A stretch of 64,000 nt of DNA from Thiotrichaceae bacterium UBA7357 (GTDB lineage Bacteria; Pseudomonadota; Gammaproteobacteria; Eutrophobiales; Eutrophobiaceae). Position 1 is the stretch's first letter. Each line of letters opens with the position of its first letter. Shown here in pieces: positions 27,167 through 36,892 of the stretch. The notes under the pieces were generated by a model that had not been told where the DNA came from, made no database searches, and saw nothing but the letters and a program-made list of their open reading frames with translations. Location of the stretch: the NCBI GenBank assembly GCA_002470825.1, contig DKOR01000013.1:1-64000 (forward strand), read 5' to 3'. The translations under genes and the position numbers were made by a program.

Positions 27167-28033
27167 TTACGGCTTGCTGTGATTATTGTTATTATTTTGC
27201 AAATTACCGTTAAGTTCCTCATCGATTACAGCAGGCATACTTGGGAAGACTTTATCAAGCCAGGCGAGAATTTGCTTGATGAGGAGATCTTCCATCCCAT
27301 TAAAATAATGATCAGCTCCTTCTATTTCTATCTGTTCATATTCTATATTATTACCTTTTTTTGCCGCAAGACGGCGATCTGGCGCTTGATTGATTACATT
27401 TCTATAATCATCACTGCCATATAAATCTAATATCGGAATTTTAGATTTTTCGATCAAACCAAGTATGTCAATAGTTGGCTTTACAAATGGGTAATCTTGT
27501 AAACTAAGCGCCACTAAAGCCGTGATATTTTGTTTCTTTCTTTTTTCCAGATAGTCAAGCACGCTAACTGCACCAAAACTATGACCAAAGGCTACAATAT
27601 TCTGGAATTCACGGCCATGTAGAAAATACAAAGCAGATTTAATTCTATTCTCAGTTTGTTTAAATGTAGTCCCATAGTCTTCAATCTGGTTCTCCGGCGC
27701 AATAACCGGCATTTGTATCGATAATGTGCTCCAACCATGTTTAGGTAATTCGTTTCTAATGGGTGATATAGTTTGAGGCCAATCAGCATGTCCCCCCATT
27801 GAGTGCAGCAGAATAACCGCACCATAGCTAGTTTCATTGGTTTGAGCCTCATACAACGCAAGAAAACGTTCACCTTTACCCTCAAGCCAAATAGTTTCAG
27901 TTGTTTCAAGATTCTCCATCAACTTTTCTGACGTTCGTTTCTCCCACTCTCTATTAATATCATCAGCAATAGTAGGGAATGTACCTACCAAAAAAAATGA
28001 AAAAATAAAACTCAGTGTGACGACTCTTCTCAT
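27167..28033 (-). CDS. exported alpha/beta hydrolase, DUF3530-like
   Basis: A 288-residue protein with a signal peptide (residues 1-23, cut after TIADD or nearby) and an alpha/beta-hydrolase fold. The nucleophile elbow is GHSFGA with S152, an oxyanion HSMGGHADWP stretch lies near residue 77, a probable catalytic aspartate is in LYGSDDYRN, and the catalytic histidine is in GADHYFNG. The layout resembles DUF3530 proteins. The C-terminus ends in an asparagine run. The substrate is unknown. It is transcribed away from rpe. Confidence 0.75.
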   Translation of the reverse strand: MRRVVTLSFIFSFFLVGTFPTIADDINREWEKRTSEKLMENLETTETIWLEGKGERFLALYEAQTNETSYGAVILLHSMGGHADWPQTISPIRNELPKHGWSTLSIQMPVIAPENQIEDYGTTFKQTENRIKSALYFLHGREFQNIVAFGHSFGAVSVLDYLEKRKKQNITALVALSLQDYPFVKPTIDILGLIEKSKIPILDLYGSDDYRNVINQAPDRRLAAKKGNNIEYEQIEIEGADHYFNGMEDLLIKQILAWLDKVFPSMPAVIDEELNGNLQNNNNNHSKP

Positions 28034-28142
28034 AAACCTATATTAAACTACAGTAACTAATCAGCAACAACTAAGCTAGATAGTGGCGATAGACGGGTTG
28101 ATCAGGTAGAGTTATGACAAATTAAATCGAACAATAACTCTC

Positions 28143-28817
28143 ATGACTAATTATATAATCGCACCTTCAATCCTGTCAGCTGACATGGCACGACTCGGCG
28201 AAGAGGCTGAAACAGTTTTAGCTGCCGGAGCTGATTTTATTCATATTGACGTCATGGACAATCACTACGTGCCTAACCTAACCTTTGGTCCTATTGTGGT
28301 AAAGGCCTTACGTGATTTTGGTATTAAGGCTACCTTAGACGTACACTTAATGATTAAACCGATCGATAGCATCATCCCGAATTTTGCCGAGGCAGGTGCT
28401 AATTATATCACCTTCCACCCTGAAGCTTCGGATCATATTGATCGTAGTTTGCAGTTAATTCGTGATAATGGCTGTAAATCAGGATTGGTATTTAATCCAG
28501 CCACTTCGCTTGATGTACTTGAACACGTCATTGACAAGGTAGATATGATTTTATTGATGTCGGTCAACCCTGGTTTTGGTGGACAAACCTTCATTAGCTC
28601 AGCATTGGATAAGCTAAAAATGGCAAGAAAATTGATTGATCATTGTGGTAGAGACATCCGACTTGAGATAGATGGTGGTGTCAAGATTGATAATATTCGT
28701 GAAATTGCAGAAGCAGGTGCAGATACCTTTGTTGCTGGATCAGCTATTTTTAGTAGTAATAATTATCAAAAAACAATAACAATGATGCGAGAGCAACTAG
28801 CCCGAATTAATAATTAA
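28143..28817 (+). CDS. rpe: ribulose-phosphate 3-epimerase
   Basis: Interconverts ribulose 5-phosphate and xylulose 5-phosphate in the pentose phosphate pathway. The 224-residue TIM barrel has SILSADMARLGEE, the metal/catalytic segment HIDVMDNHYVPNLTFGP, MSVNPGFGGQ and the second aspartate in EIDGGVK. Length is typical. It opens the rpe-gph-trpEGDC block, a standard gammaproteobacterial order. Confidence 0.97.
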   Translation: MTNYIIAPSILSADMARLGEEAETVLAAGADFIHIDVMDNHYVPNLTFGPIVVKALRDFGIKATLDVHLMIKPIDSIIPNFAEAGANYITFHPEASDHIDRSLQLIRDNGCKSGLVFNPATSLDVLEHVIDKVDMILLMSVNPGFGGQTFISSALDKLKMARKLIDHCGRDIRLEIDGGVKIDNIREIAEAGADTFVAGSAIFSSNNYQKTITMMREQLARINN

Positions 28818-28861
28818 TCTAAAGCGCGATTTATATATTTTTATCTTGTTCCAATTACATT

Positions 28862-29533
28862 ATGTCTATCAGAACACCTGAATTAGTTTTGCTTGATCTT
28901 GACGGCACTTTAGTCGATTCAATGGCCGATCTCGCTAATTCAATCAATAAAACTCTAGTAGCATTTTCAATAGCAAAAAGAGAAATTAATAGTATCCGTA
29001 ATTGGGTAGGCAATGGAGTTGAGAAGCTTTTACATCGCGCAATAACCAATGACATAAATGGAGAGGCAGAGGCCAACCTTTTTGATAACGCTTATATAAG
29101 CTTTATGGATATCTATAATAAAAATATGTGCGTCAAGAGTGTCTGCTACCCTGGTGTCCGCGAAGGGATCGACTATCTAAAAGAAAAGAACTTTATAATT
29201 GGCTGTGTCACGAATAAGAATAGTCGATTTGTCAGACCAATTCTTGAAAAGCTAGGACTAATTGATGATATGAGAATTATTATAGCTGGCGATACACTAC
29301 CTAAAAAGAAACCAGATCCTTTACCACTATTGCATGCAGCTTCGTTTTTCAGAACTGACCCAAAAAAATCTCTCATGATTGGAGATTCAGTTAATGATGT
29401 TAAAGCAGCACGCGCAGCTAATTTTCAAATTGTTTGTGTCAGTTATGGTTATAACCATGGTAATGATATTCTTGATTCAAACCCTGATGCTATTATTGAT
29501 TCATTAGCTGATTTACCAAAATTATTTGACTGA
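28862..29533 (+). CDS. gph: phosphoglycolate phosphatase
   Basis: HAD-superfamily phosphatase that clears 2-phosphoglycolate from DNA repair or photorespiration. The 223-residue protein has HAD motif I DLDGTLVDS (nucleophile D12 and acid D14), motif II in VTNK, motif III lysine in KKKPDPLP and motif IV GDSVNDVKAARAA. Placement between rpe and trpE supports Gph over other HAD phosphatases. Confidence 0.92.
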   Translation: MSIRTPELVLLDLDGTLVDSMADLANSINKTLVAFSIAKREINSIRNWVGNGVEKLLHRAITNDINGEAEANLFDNAYISFMDIYNKNMCVKSVCYPGVREGIDYLKEKNFIIGCVTNKNSRFVRPILEKLGLIDDMRIIIAGDTLPKKKPDPLPLLHAASFFRTDPKKSLMIGDSVNDVKAARAANFQIVCVSYGYNHGNDILDSNPDAIIDSLADLPKLFD

Positions 29534-29537
29534 AATC

Positions 29538-31016
29538 ATGACCAGCGAAATCGAATTTAATCAGCTCGTCAATAGAGGCTATAATCGTATCCCTCTGATG
29601 CGCGAAGTATTGGCTGATTTTGACACGCCTCTTAGTACTTATATGAAGTTATGTACCGCGCCCTATTCCTATTTATTTGAATCCGTTCAAGGTGGAGAGA
29701 AATGGGGTCGTTATTCTATAATTGGACTGCCGGCGAAAAAAATAATTACTGTAAATGGTAATCAAATAACAATTACAGAAAAGAATGTTATTCTAGAAAA
29801 ATACAATATCGATGATCCATTAGCAGAAATAGAACGTATTCAGGAAACATATAAGGTAGCCGAAATTGATGGAATGCCGCGATTTAATGGTGGTCTTGTC
29901 GGTTACTTTGGTTATGAAACCATTCGCTATATCGAATCGTGTTTAAATAAAAGTAAGAAAGAAGATCCCCTTGGTTCACCAGATATTTTATTAATGGTCT
30001 CTGATGAAGTCGTTGTCTTTGATAATCTTAGTGGTAAAGTATCAATCATAGTTCATGCTGATCCAAGCAACAACAATGCTTTTTCAATCGCTCATCAACG
30101 TCTGGATGAACTGGCAAATATACTAGTCAAAAGATATGTTTATAAAACAAAATCAAACAACTCTCGCACTGTTAATGAAAATGATTTTATTTCGGGCTTT
30201 ACTCAAGAAAACTATCAAGCTGCTGTTAATAGAATAAAAGAATATATTGTTGATGGTGATTGTATGCAGGTTGTTTTGTCGCAACGCCTTTCTATTCCAT
30301 TTAAATCAGAACCGATTAACTTATATCGTGCTTTGCGTTGCCTCAATCCTTCACCATACATGTATTTTCTTGATTTGGATGATTTTCAAATTGTCGGCTC
30401 ATCACCAGAAATATTAGTACGTCTTGAGGACAATATGATTACCGTTAGACCCATAGCCGGCACACGACCACGAGGAAAGAGCGAAGAAGAAGACACGGCA
30501 CTTGAAAAAGAATTGTTAACTGATCCAAAAGAATTGGCTGAACATTTAATGTTGATTGACTTAGGTCGTAACGATGCTGGTCGTGTTGCCAAAATGGGTA
30601 GCGTGACATTGACCGAAAAAATGCTCGTTGAGCGTTATTCTCATGTTATGCATATTGTCTCAAACGTTACTGCAAAATTAATCGATGGAATGAGTGCTAT
30701 CGATGTTCTACGAGCTACCTTTCCAGCCGGCACTGTATCTGGTGCGCCAAAAATTCGCGCTATGGAGATTATTGATGAACTAGAACCAGTAAAACGTGGG
30801 ATCTACTCGGGTGCTGTAGGTTATTTATCATGGAATGGGAATATGGATACTGCGATTGCCATAAGAACCGCCGTTATAAAAAATAAAACATTACATATTC
30901 AGGCTGGCGCAGGAATTGTCGCTGATTCAATACCTCAAAACGAATGGGATGAAACCATGAATAAAGGCCGTGCTATTTTCAAGGCTGTTAGTTTAGCCGA
31001 AAAGGGCTTAACATAA
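29538..31016 (+). CDS. trpE: anthranilate synthase component I
   Basis: Makes anthranilate from chorismate with ammonia from TrpG, the first step of tryptophan synthesis. The 492-residue protein starts at ATG 29538, four bases after gph; a TTG at 29526 is a weaker alternative. The feedback site LLESVQ-type region (SYLFESVQGGEKWGRYS) is near residue 45. The chorismate-binding domain has CMQVVLSQRLS, PIAGTRPRG and AGTVSGAPKIRAMEIIDELE-type motif near the end. No trp leader peptide or attenuator was seen in front of it. Confidence 0.96.
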   Translation: MTSEIEFNQLVNRGYNRIPLMREVLADFDTPLSTYMKLCTAPYSYLFESVQGGEKWGRYSIIGLPAKKIITVNGNQITITEKNVILEKYNIDDPLAEIERIQETYKVAEIDGMPRFNGGLVGYFGYETIRYIESCLNKSKKEDPLGSPDILLMVSDEVVVFDNLSGKVSIIVHADPSNNNAFSIAHQRLDELANILVKRYVYKTKSNNSRTVNENDFISGFTQENYQAAVNRIKEYIVDGDCMQVVLSQRLSIPFKSEPINLYRALRCLNPSPYMYFLDLDDFQIVGSSPEILVRLEDNMITVRPIAGTRPRGKSEEEDTALEKELLTDPKELAEHLMLIDLGRNDAGRVAKMGSVTLTEKMLVERYSHVMHIVSNVTAKLIDGMSAIDVLRATFPAGTVSGAPKIRAMEIIDELEPVKRGIYSGAVGYLSWNGNMDTAIAIRTAVIKNKTLHIQAGAGIVADSIPQNEWDETMNKGRAIFKAVSLAEKGLT

Positions 31017-31029
31017 AAAAGGAGGATAT

Positions 31030-31611
31030 ATGTTATTGATGATCGACAACTACGACTCCTTTACCTATAACCTAGTTCAGTACTTTGGTGAACTAGGTCA
31101 AGAAGTAGAAGTCTACCGCAATGATAAAATCTCAATAGCCCAAATAGAAAAGATGGCGCCCGATTATGTCGTTATTTCGCCAGGGCCATGCAACCCAAAC
31201 AAGGCCGGTATATCTATTGATGTGATTAATCATTTTAAGGGCCAAATTCCATTATTAGGTGTTTGTCTTGGTCATCAAAGTATTGGACAGGCATTTGGCG
31301 GTAGGGTCATACATGCACATAACATTATGCATGGTAAAACTTCTGATATTTATCACAACGATACTGATATTTTTAAAGGTTTGGAAAAAAAATTTACCGC
31401 TACACGATACCATTCACTTGTAGTTGAAAGAGAATCATTGCCGGACTGTTTTGAAATTACCGCATGGACGCAATACGAGAATAAGACTATGGATGAAATC
31501 ATGGGGCTGCGCCATAAAGAACTTCCAATATCAGGTGTGCAATTTCATCCGGAGTCGATCCTCACCTCCTATGGGCATGAGTTATTATCAAACTTCCTTA
31601 ATATGTATTAA
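31030..31611 (+). CDS. trpG: anthranilate synthase glutamine amidotransferase component II
   Basis: Releases ammonia from glutamine for TrpE; in related bacteria it may also serve PabB. The 193-residue class I amidotransferase has the nucleophile C79 in GVCLGHQSIGQAFGG and the His/Glu pair in QFHPESI. It starts MLLMIDNYDSFTYN, the family start, after a very strong GGAGGA ribosome site (31021-31026), which suggests high translation relative to trpE. Confidence 0.96.
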   Translation: MLLMIDNYDSFTYNLVQYFGELGQEVEVYRNDKISIAQIEKMAPDYVVISPGPCNPNKAGISIDVINHFKGQIPLLGVCLGHQSIGQAFGGRVIHAHNIMHGKTSDIYHNDTDIFKGLEKKFTATRYHSLVVERESLPDCFEITAWTQYENKTMDEIMGLRHKELPISGVQFHPESILTSYGHELLSNFLNMY

Positions 31612-31625
31612 GAATAATTTTAAAG

Positions 31626-32648
31626 ATGAATATACAAACAGCACTCAATAACGTCATCGCCGGAAAAGATTTAAATCGTACTGATATGCATTCTGTTATG
31701 CAGACAATCATGCAAGGCGATGCAACGTCCGCTCAAATTGGTGGCTTGCTAGTTGCTCTTCGCTTAAAGGGTGAAAGTGTTGATGAAATTACTGCTGCGG
31801 CTGAAGTCATGCGAGAACTTGCTGAAAAAGTAAATGTTAATAATGTAAATCTGGTCGACACTTGTGGTACTGGTGGAGATAGTGCTAACACCTTCAATAT
31901 TTCAACAACCTCTGCATTTGTGGTTGCTGCTAGTGGTGCCAAAGTTGCCAAGCATGGTAATCGCTCTGTTTCCAGTAAGTCTGGAAGTGCAGATGTACTT
32001 GAGGCCGCAGGCGTAAACCTCGAATTAAATGCTATACAAGTTGTAAGTTGTATCGAAAATGTGGGCATCGGCTTCATGTTTGCTCCTATGCATCATAGCG
32101 CGATGAAACATGCGATTGGTCCGCGTCGTGAACTCGGTATTCGTACTCTATTCAATGTGCTCGGACCACTTACTAATCCAGCTAGTGCACCCAATCAGGT
32201 CGTTGGTGTGTTTAGTAATGATTGGCTCAACCCGCTTGCTCAAACATTAAAACAACTTGGCAGCAAACATGTCTTAGTTGTTCATGCTGAAGATGGTCTT
32301 GATGAAATTAGTATTGCAGCTAAAACAAACATTGCAGAATTGAAAGATGGCCGAATTGAAAATTATTCAATAAGTCCAGAAGATTTTGGTATGCACTTAA
32401 AAAATATTTCAGAATTATCTGTAAGTGGTGTCGATGAAAGTCTAAATAGAATGCAATCAGTGTTAGACAACAATAGTGGGGCTGCAAAAGACATTGTATG
32501 TCTTAATGCTGGTGCTGCTATTTATGCAGCAGGCCTCGCTGATTCAATACAGGATGGTATATCTAAAGCGTCTTCACATATTGTGTCTGGTGCGGCAAAA
32601 CAAAAATTCGAACAACTAATTGATCATAGCCAGTCGCTTAAATTATAA
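31626..32648 (+). CDS. trpD: anthranilate phosphoribosyltransferase
   Basis: Adds phosphoribosyl from PRPP to anthranilate. The 340-residue protein has the PRPP/glycine-rich motif DTCGTGGD at residues 78-85, KHGNRSVSSKSGSADVLEAAG and the GPRRELGIRTLFNVLGPLTNP signature. It follows trpG by 14 bases and precedes trpC by 5. Confidence 0.97.
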   Translation: MNIQTALNNVIAGKDLNRTDMHSVMQTIMQGDATSAQIGGLLVALRLKGESVDEITAAAEVMRELAEKVNVNNVNLVDTCGTGGDSANTFNISTTSAFVVAASGAKVAKHGNRSVSSKSGSADVLEAAGVNLELNAIQVVSCIENVGIGFMFAPMHHSAMKHAIGPRRELGIRTLFNVLGPLTNPASAPNQVVGVFSNDWLNPLAQTLKQLGSKHVLVVHAEDGLDEISIAAKTNIAELKDGRIENYSISPEDFGMHLKNISELSVSGVDESLNRMQSVLDNNSGAAKDIVCLNAGAAIYAAGLADSIQDGISKASSHIVSGAAKQKFEQLIDHSQSLKL

Positions 32649-32653
32649 ATATT

Positions 32654-33451
32654 ATGCAACCTGATATATTAAAGAACATACTTAATTATAAAGCTGAGTA
32701 TGTAGAACATGTTAAAAGAAAGACCTCGTTACACGACCAAAAAAATCGTGCGGCCGATTCCGAAGATACTCGTGGTTTTACTTCTAGTTTACTAAGCACT
32801 ATTTCAGAAGGCAAACCAGGTATTATCGCTGAAATAAAAAAAGCTTCTCCCAGTCGTGGAGTTATTCGTGAGGATTTTCATCCTGATGACATTGCCAAAA
32901 GTTTTGCTGATGCAGGTGCCAGTTGTTTATCCGTATTGACTGATATCCAATATTTTCAAGGTTCGGATGACTACTTAATGAAAGCACATGCTGTTTGTGA
33001 ATTACCAATCATACGAAAAGATTTTATAATTGACCCTTATCAAGTATATGAAGCAAGGGTGATTGGTGCCGATGCTATTTTGATTATTGTTTCAGCATTA
33101 TCGGACATGCAAATGCAAGACCTTGTCGGTACGGCCAATGAAATTGGATTGGACGTGCTAGTTGAGGTACATGATCGTGTAGAACTTGAACGTAGCATGA
33201 TGTTACGCACACCACTCATTGGTATTAATAATCGAAACTTACATACGTTCGAAACAGACCTTGACACAACACTAGGTCTCTTAACAGATGTTTTTCATGA
33301 TCGTACTGTTGTTACGGAAAGTGGTATTCATACACAGAACGATGTCAGTTTAATGCGTAAAAATAATGTGAATGCCTTCCTTGTCGGAGAGGCGTTTATG
33401 AAAGCAAAAAACCCCGGAGAGGAACTCAAGAAACTATTTTTTCCTAAATAA
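32654..33451 (+). CDS. trpC: indole-3-glycerol phosphate synthase
   Basis: Closes the indole ring from carboxyphenylamino-deoxyribulose phosphate. The 265-residue TIM barrel has the catalytic EIKKASPSRG segment near residue 61, LSVLTDIQYFQGS, PIIRKDFIIDPYQ and the late GINNRNLHTFE and TESGI motifs. It is the stand-alone form, not fused to TrpF. trpF, trpB and trpA are not in the window. Confidence 0.97.
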   Translation: MQPDILKNILNYKAEYVEHVKRKTSLHDQKNRAADSEDTRGFTSSLLSTISEGKPGIIAEIKKASPSRGVIREDFHPDDIAKSFADAGASCLSVLTDIQYFQGSDDYLMKAHAVCELPIIRKDFIIDPYQVYEARVIGADAILIIVSALSDMQMQDLVGTANEIGLDVLVEVHDRVELERSMMLRTPLIGINNRNLHTFETDLDTTLGLLTDVFHDRTVVTESGIHTQNDVSLMRKNNVNAFLVGEAFMKAKNPGEELKKLFFPK

Positions 33452-33560
33452 TTATTAGTGAATATTAAACAAGCCCTCGTTTTAGTTAGGAAAAATTTTT
33501 TATGATGTATACAGAGTCAGTGAAAATAATCTGTCATTAATAAAATTAAGAGGATTAAAG

Positions 33561-34271
33561 ATGAAAAAAAAAGTGTGTATGGTCACTGGTGTAGGAGAGG
33601 GTAATGGTCGTTCAATCACTAAGCGATTTACTAAAGAAGGTTATCATGTCGCTATGCTCGCGCGCAGCGGCGAAAGACTAAATAAATACGAACAAGAGTT
33701 CGAAGGGTCAAAAGGATTCGTCTGCGATGTCAGCGATGCTGATTCAATTGAGTCATCCATTTCAGCGGTGCATGAAGAACTGGGGCCAATTGATGTGTTT
33801 GTGCACAATGCGGGTAGTGGCATGGTTGCTGACTTTCTGAGTACGACTCCTGAACAAATGGAGTCCGCTTGGCGTACCAATACAATGGGGCTTTTCTTAT
33901 TTGGCCAAGCCGCTAGCAAGGACATGCTTAAAAGTGGACAAGGGGGTAGTATCGTCGTTATAGGTGCGACTTCATCTTTGCGAGGTGGAGCAAATTTCAC
34001 GCCTTTCGCTTCAGCGAAGGCATCGCAACGCTCTCTAGCGCAATCGATGGCGCGCGGACTCGGACCGAAGGGGATTCATGTGAGTTACGTTATAGTAGAC
34101 GGCCTAATCGATATACCTCGAATTCGAAAAATGGACTGGGCTAAAGATAAACCAGATGATGCCTTCCTTATTCCTGACGAGATTGCTGATGTAATCTGGT
34201 TCTTGAGTGAGCAACCTAAATCAACTTGGACATTTGAGCTTGATTTACGTCCTCACAGAGAGACGTGGTAA
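33561..34271 (+). CDS. short-chain dehydrogenase/reductase-like protein lacking the catalytic tyrosine
   Basis: A 236-residue Rossmann-fold SDR protein. The cofactor motif is TGVGEGNG (residues 9-16), D57 and the HNAG motif (82-85) are present, and the active-site serine is in GATSS (S138/S139). The YxxxK motif reads FASAK: the catalytic tyrosine is F149 while K153 remains. A known SDR subgroup has the same change, so the fold may bind NAD(P) without standard chemistry. It stands alone, 109 bases after trpC, with 400 empty bases downstream. Substrate unknown. Confidence 0.85.
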   Translation: MKKKVCMVTGVGEGNGRSITKRFTKEGYHVAMLARSGERLNKYEQEFEGSKGFVCDVSDADSIESSISAVHEELGPIDVFVHNAGSGMVADFLSTTPEQMESAWRTNTMGLFLFGQAASKDMLKSGQGGSIVVIGATSSLRGGANFTPFASAKASQRSLAQSMARGLGPKGIHVSYVIVDGLIDIPRIRKMDWAKDKPDDAFLIPDEIADVIWFLSEQPKSTWTFELDLRPHRETW

Positions 34272-34672
34272 TCCGTGTGTCGGCTGGTAAGAAAATAGTA
34301 TCAAATGATGGCACTAAAAAAAGGATGAATTGAATATAAGGATATCTTACTGTCTTAAACCGATGAATCTACTGACATCCTATTTAAGCACGGAAAAGTA
34401 GGTATATTGATTTTCAAAATCATCTAAACTTAATCATCTTACTTAAATGCTATTGAAAATTGAATATGAACACTAAGAGTCTGAAAAAGATGTGCGTCAA
34501 CATAAAAACAAGTATGATTTTCGCTACTTAAGGTGTGAGTTCTGAACGAATATTTTGCTTTAAAGAAATTAGCTTTTCATGCAAAATATAAGGCATACGT
34601 TATAAACGTCAAGGTTTACAATATAAACTGACGGGCGAAAATTTATCAATTTAATATAGAGGGGACACATAA
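34272..34672. other. gene-free interval, nothing recognised
   Basis: About 400 AT-rich bases between the SDR-like gene and the beta-propeller gene. I see no coding frame, no clear terminator and no convincing -35/-10 pair. A good GAGGGG ribosome site at the right end belongs to the next gene. Confidence 0.5.
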
Positions 34673-35560
34673 ATGATTAATCGTAGTTTAAAAATAAGCT
34701 TATTAACCTTAGCCTTATCATTTTCTTTTATTAACACTTCGAATGCTGATGGTCATAAGCTTAATCTTGCGTGGGAAGTGGCTGGCTTAGCTAATCCGGA
34801 ATCAGTTGTTTATGATCCAAGACTAAACCTGCTTTACGTTTCTAATGTAAATGGTGGTCCAATGGACAAAGACGGTAATGGATATATCTCCTTAGTTTCT
34901 ATGGATGGCAAAATCATTAATGAAAAATGGGTCACCGGTCTTAACGGACCAAAAGGTCTCGCCCTCTCTGGCACAACACTTTATACCGCGGATCTTGATG
35001 TGCTTGTTGCTATAGACGTCGATCATGGCCGAATCATTAATAAGTACAAAGTAGACGACGCAAAGTTTTTAAATGATGTTGCGGCTGCACCAAACGGTGA
35101 CATTTATGTCTCTGACATGTTAACTAATCGGATACATTTACTTTCTGATAATAACTTTACCATATGGATTGAATCCGATGAACTCAACATGCCTAATGGT
35201 TTGGATGTGGTAGGTGATAATATTATTCTCGGCACCTGGGGCATTATGACGGATGGATTTGCAACTGCTGTTCCTGGCCACTTAAAAAGAATTTCCATTA
35301 TGGATAAATCAATCACTTCAATTGGTAACGGCTCTCCTATTGGGAATCTTGATGGTGTTGAAGCCGATAGAGATGGAGGTTTTTATGTCACCGACTGGAT
35401 GAACGGCAAACTGTTTCATATTTCTAGTACTGGCGGAATAGAAGAATTACTTTCACTAAAACAAGGTAGTGCTGACCATGAGTACATTATCGAGAAGGAT
35501 TTAATTTTTATACCTATGATGATGGACAACATCATGTATGCATACAAAATAGAGCGCTAA
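34673..35560 (+). CDS. exported SMP-30/gluconolactonase-like beta-propeller protein
   Basis: A 295-residue secreted or periplasmic protein: signal peptide at residues 1-25 (LLTLALSFSFINTSNA), then a six-bladed propeller with NHL/SMP-30 style repeats such as SVVYDPRLNLLYVSN, LNDVAAAPNGDIYVSDM, NGLDVVGDNIILGTW and GVEADRDGGFYVTDW. SMP-30 relatives include lactonases and non-enzymatic binding proteins; the metal-binding residues cannot be assigned with confidence. It is a single-gene unit with a 14-bp stem-loop 8 bases after the stop. Confidence 0.8.
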   Translation: MINRSLKISLLTLALSFSFINTSNADGHKLNLAWEVAGLANPESVVYDPRLNLLYVSNVNGGPMDKDGNGYISLVSMDGKIINEKWVTGLNGPKGLALSGTTLYTADLDVLVAIDVDHGRIINKYKVDDAKFLNDVAAAPNGDIYVSDMLTNRIHLLSDNNFTIWIESDELNMPNGLDVVGDNIILGTWGIMTDGFATAVPGHLKRISIMDKSITSIGNGSPIGNLDGVEADRDGGFYVTDWMNGKLFHISSTGGIEELLSLKQGSADHEYIIEKDLIFIPMMMDNIMYAYKIER

Positions 35561-35567
35561 ACAATTC

Positions 35568-35605
35568 TTAATCAACGCCACTATATTTTGTGTGGCGTTG
35601 GTTAA
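35568..35605 (+). terminator. stem-loop after the beta-propeller gene
   Basis: Arms TTAATCAACGCCAC and GTGGCGTTGGTTAA form a 14-bp stem with one G-T pair and a ten-base loop. No T-run follows, so it may stabilise the 3' end or end transcription imperfectly. The reverse strand has the same shape and could serve the convergent ychF operon. Confidence 0.5.
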
Positions 35606-35775
35606 CATAAATGCAAGTAAAAGGATCTTATGATCAAATTTATTTGGGCATACTCTATAATATTCTTAACCTCATTTTGACGAGATTTTCATAATAGACA
35701 CACAGTTTATGGCCACCATAACAGCTACAATTTGTTGTTGGTTTAATAAGGACCTATATTAACGAACTTCGTTTT

Positions 35776-36867
35776 TCACACATTAAATCTAAACAGAATC
35801 ACATCGCCATCTTTTACAATATACTCTTTACCTTCAGACCGCCATTTACCCGCATCTTTGGAACCTTGTTCACCCTTATATTTAATAAAATCATTAAATG
35901 CGCTTACTTCAGCACGAATAAAACCTCGTTCAAAATCGGTATGTATTACAGCAGCGGCCTTAGGTGCAGTTGTTCCAATATCAATAGTCCATGCACGGAC
36001 CTCTTTCGGTCCCGCAGTAAAATATGTTTGTAAGCTGAGCAATCTATAACCTGCACGTATAATACGATTTAGTCCTGGCTCTTCCATTCCAAGTACTTTT
36101 AAGAATTCCTGTTTTTCGTCATCTTCTAGTTGAGAAACTTCAGCTTCAATAGAAGCACACACTGGAATCAATTCTGAATTTTCTTTGTCCGCAAGTGCCT
36201 GTATTTTCTCTAACCACGGATTTGAATTCATACCACCTTCTTCAACATTTCCAATATACAAAGTAGGTTTTAACGTCAGTAACTGTAAATGTTTAATAGC
36301 TTTTATAGTCTCTGCGGATAATTCCATTGAACGCAAAGGCAAATCTTGATCAAGATGTTTCATTAATACTTCGAGTCGTTCCTGCTCTTGTTGACCTATT
36401 TTATCGCCGCTGCGTCCTAATTTAATAGCTTTCTGTAAGGCCTTATTTACAGTTTCATAATCCGCGAGACACAATTCCGTATTAATCACCTCTATATCTG
36501 ATATCGGATTAACTCTACCCGCGACATGCACAATATTATCGTCGTCAAAACACCGCACTACTTGTGCAATAGCTTGAGTTTCACGGATATTTGCAAGAAA
36601 TTTATTGCCAAGTCCTTCACCTTTTGAGGCACCTTCTACTAACCCGGCAATATCAACAAATTCCATTGTTGTTGGTACAATCTTTTGTGGATTTACGATA
36701 TCAGCTAGTTGGTGTAATCGCGCATCAGGCATAGCAACAATACCAACATGTGGATCAATCGTACAGAATGGATAGTTCTCCGCACCAATTGCGGAATTGG
36801 TTAGTGAATTAAAGAGTGTTGACTTACCAACGTTAGGTAATCCAACGATACCACATTTAAATCCCAT
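35776..36867 (-). CDS. ychF: Obg-family redox-responsive ATPase YchF
   Basis: Translation-associated P-loop protein that prefers ATP over GTP. The 363-residue protein begins MGFKCGIVGLPNVGKST with G1 at residues 9-16, has FCTIDPHVGIV (switch), DIAGLVEGASKGEGLG (G3), a coiled-coil arm in the middle, and a C-terminal TGS domain (AWTIDIGTTAPKAAAVIHTDFERGF). Length is exactly the E. coli length. It is the last gene of the prs-rplY-pth-ychF group. Confidence 0.97.
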   Translation of the reverse strand: MGFKCGIVGLPNVGKSTLFNSLTNSAIGAENYPFCTIDPHVGIVAMPDARLHQLADIVNPQKIVPTTMEFVDIAGLVEGASKGEGLGNKFLANIRETQAIAQVVRCFDDDNIVHVAGRVNPISDIEVINTELCLADYETVNKALQKAIKLGRSGDKIGQQEQERLEVLMKHLDQDLPLRSMELSAETIKAIKHLQLLTLKPTLYIGNVEEGGMNSNPWLEKIQALADKENSELIPVCASIEAEVSQLEDDEKQEFLKVLGMEEPGLNRIIRAGYRLLSLQTYFTAGPKEVRAWTIDIGTTAPKAAAVIHTDFERGFIRAEVSAFNDFIKYKGEQGSKDAGKWRSEGKEYIVKDGDVILFRFNV

Positions 36868-36892
36868 AGATTATTACCATGTTTATTTTCTA

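Noticed and set aside
27128..27424. 98-codon plus-strand frame opposite the alpha/beta hydrolase
   Set aside because: Hydrophobic look comes from AT-rich antisense sequence; the minus-strand gene has a complete catalytic triad.
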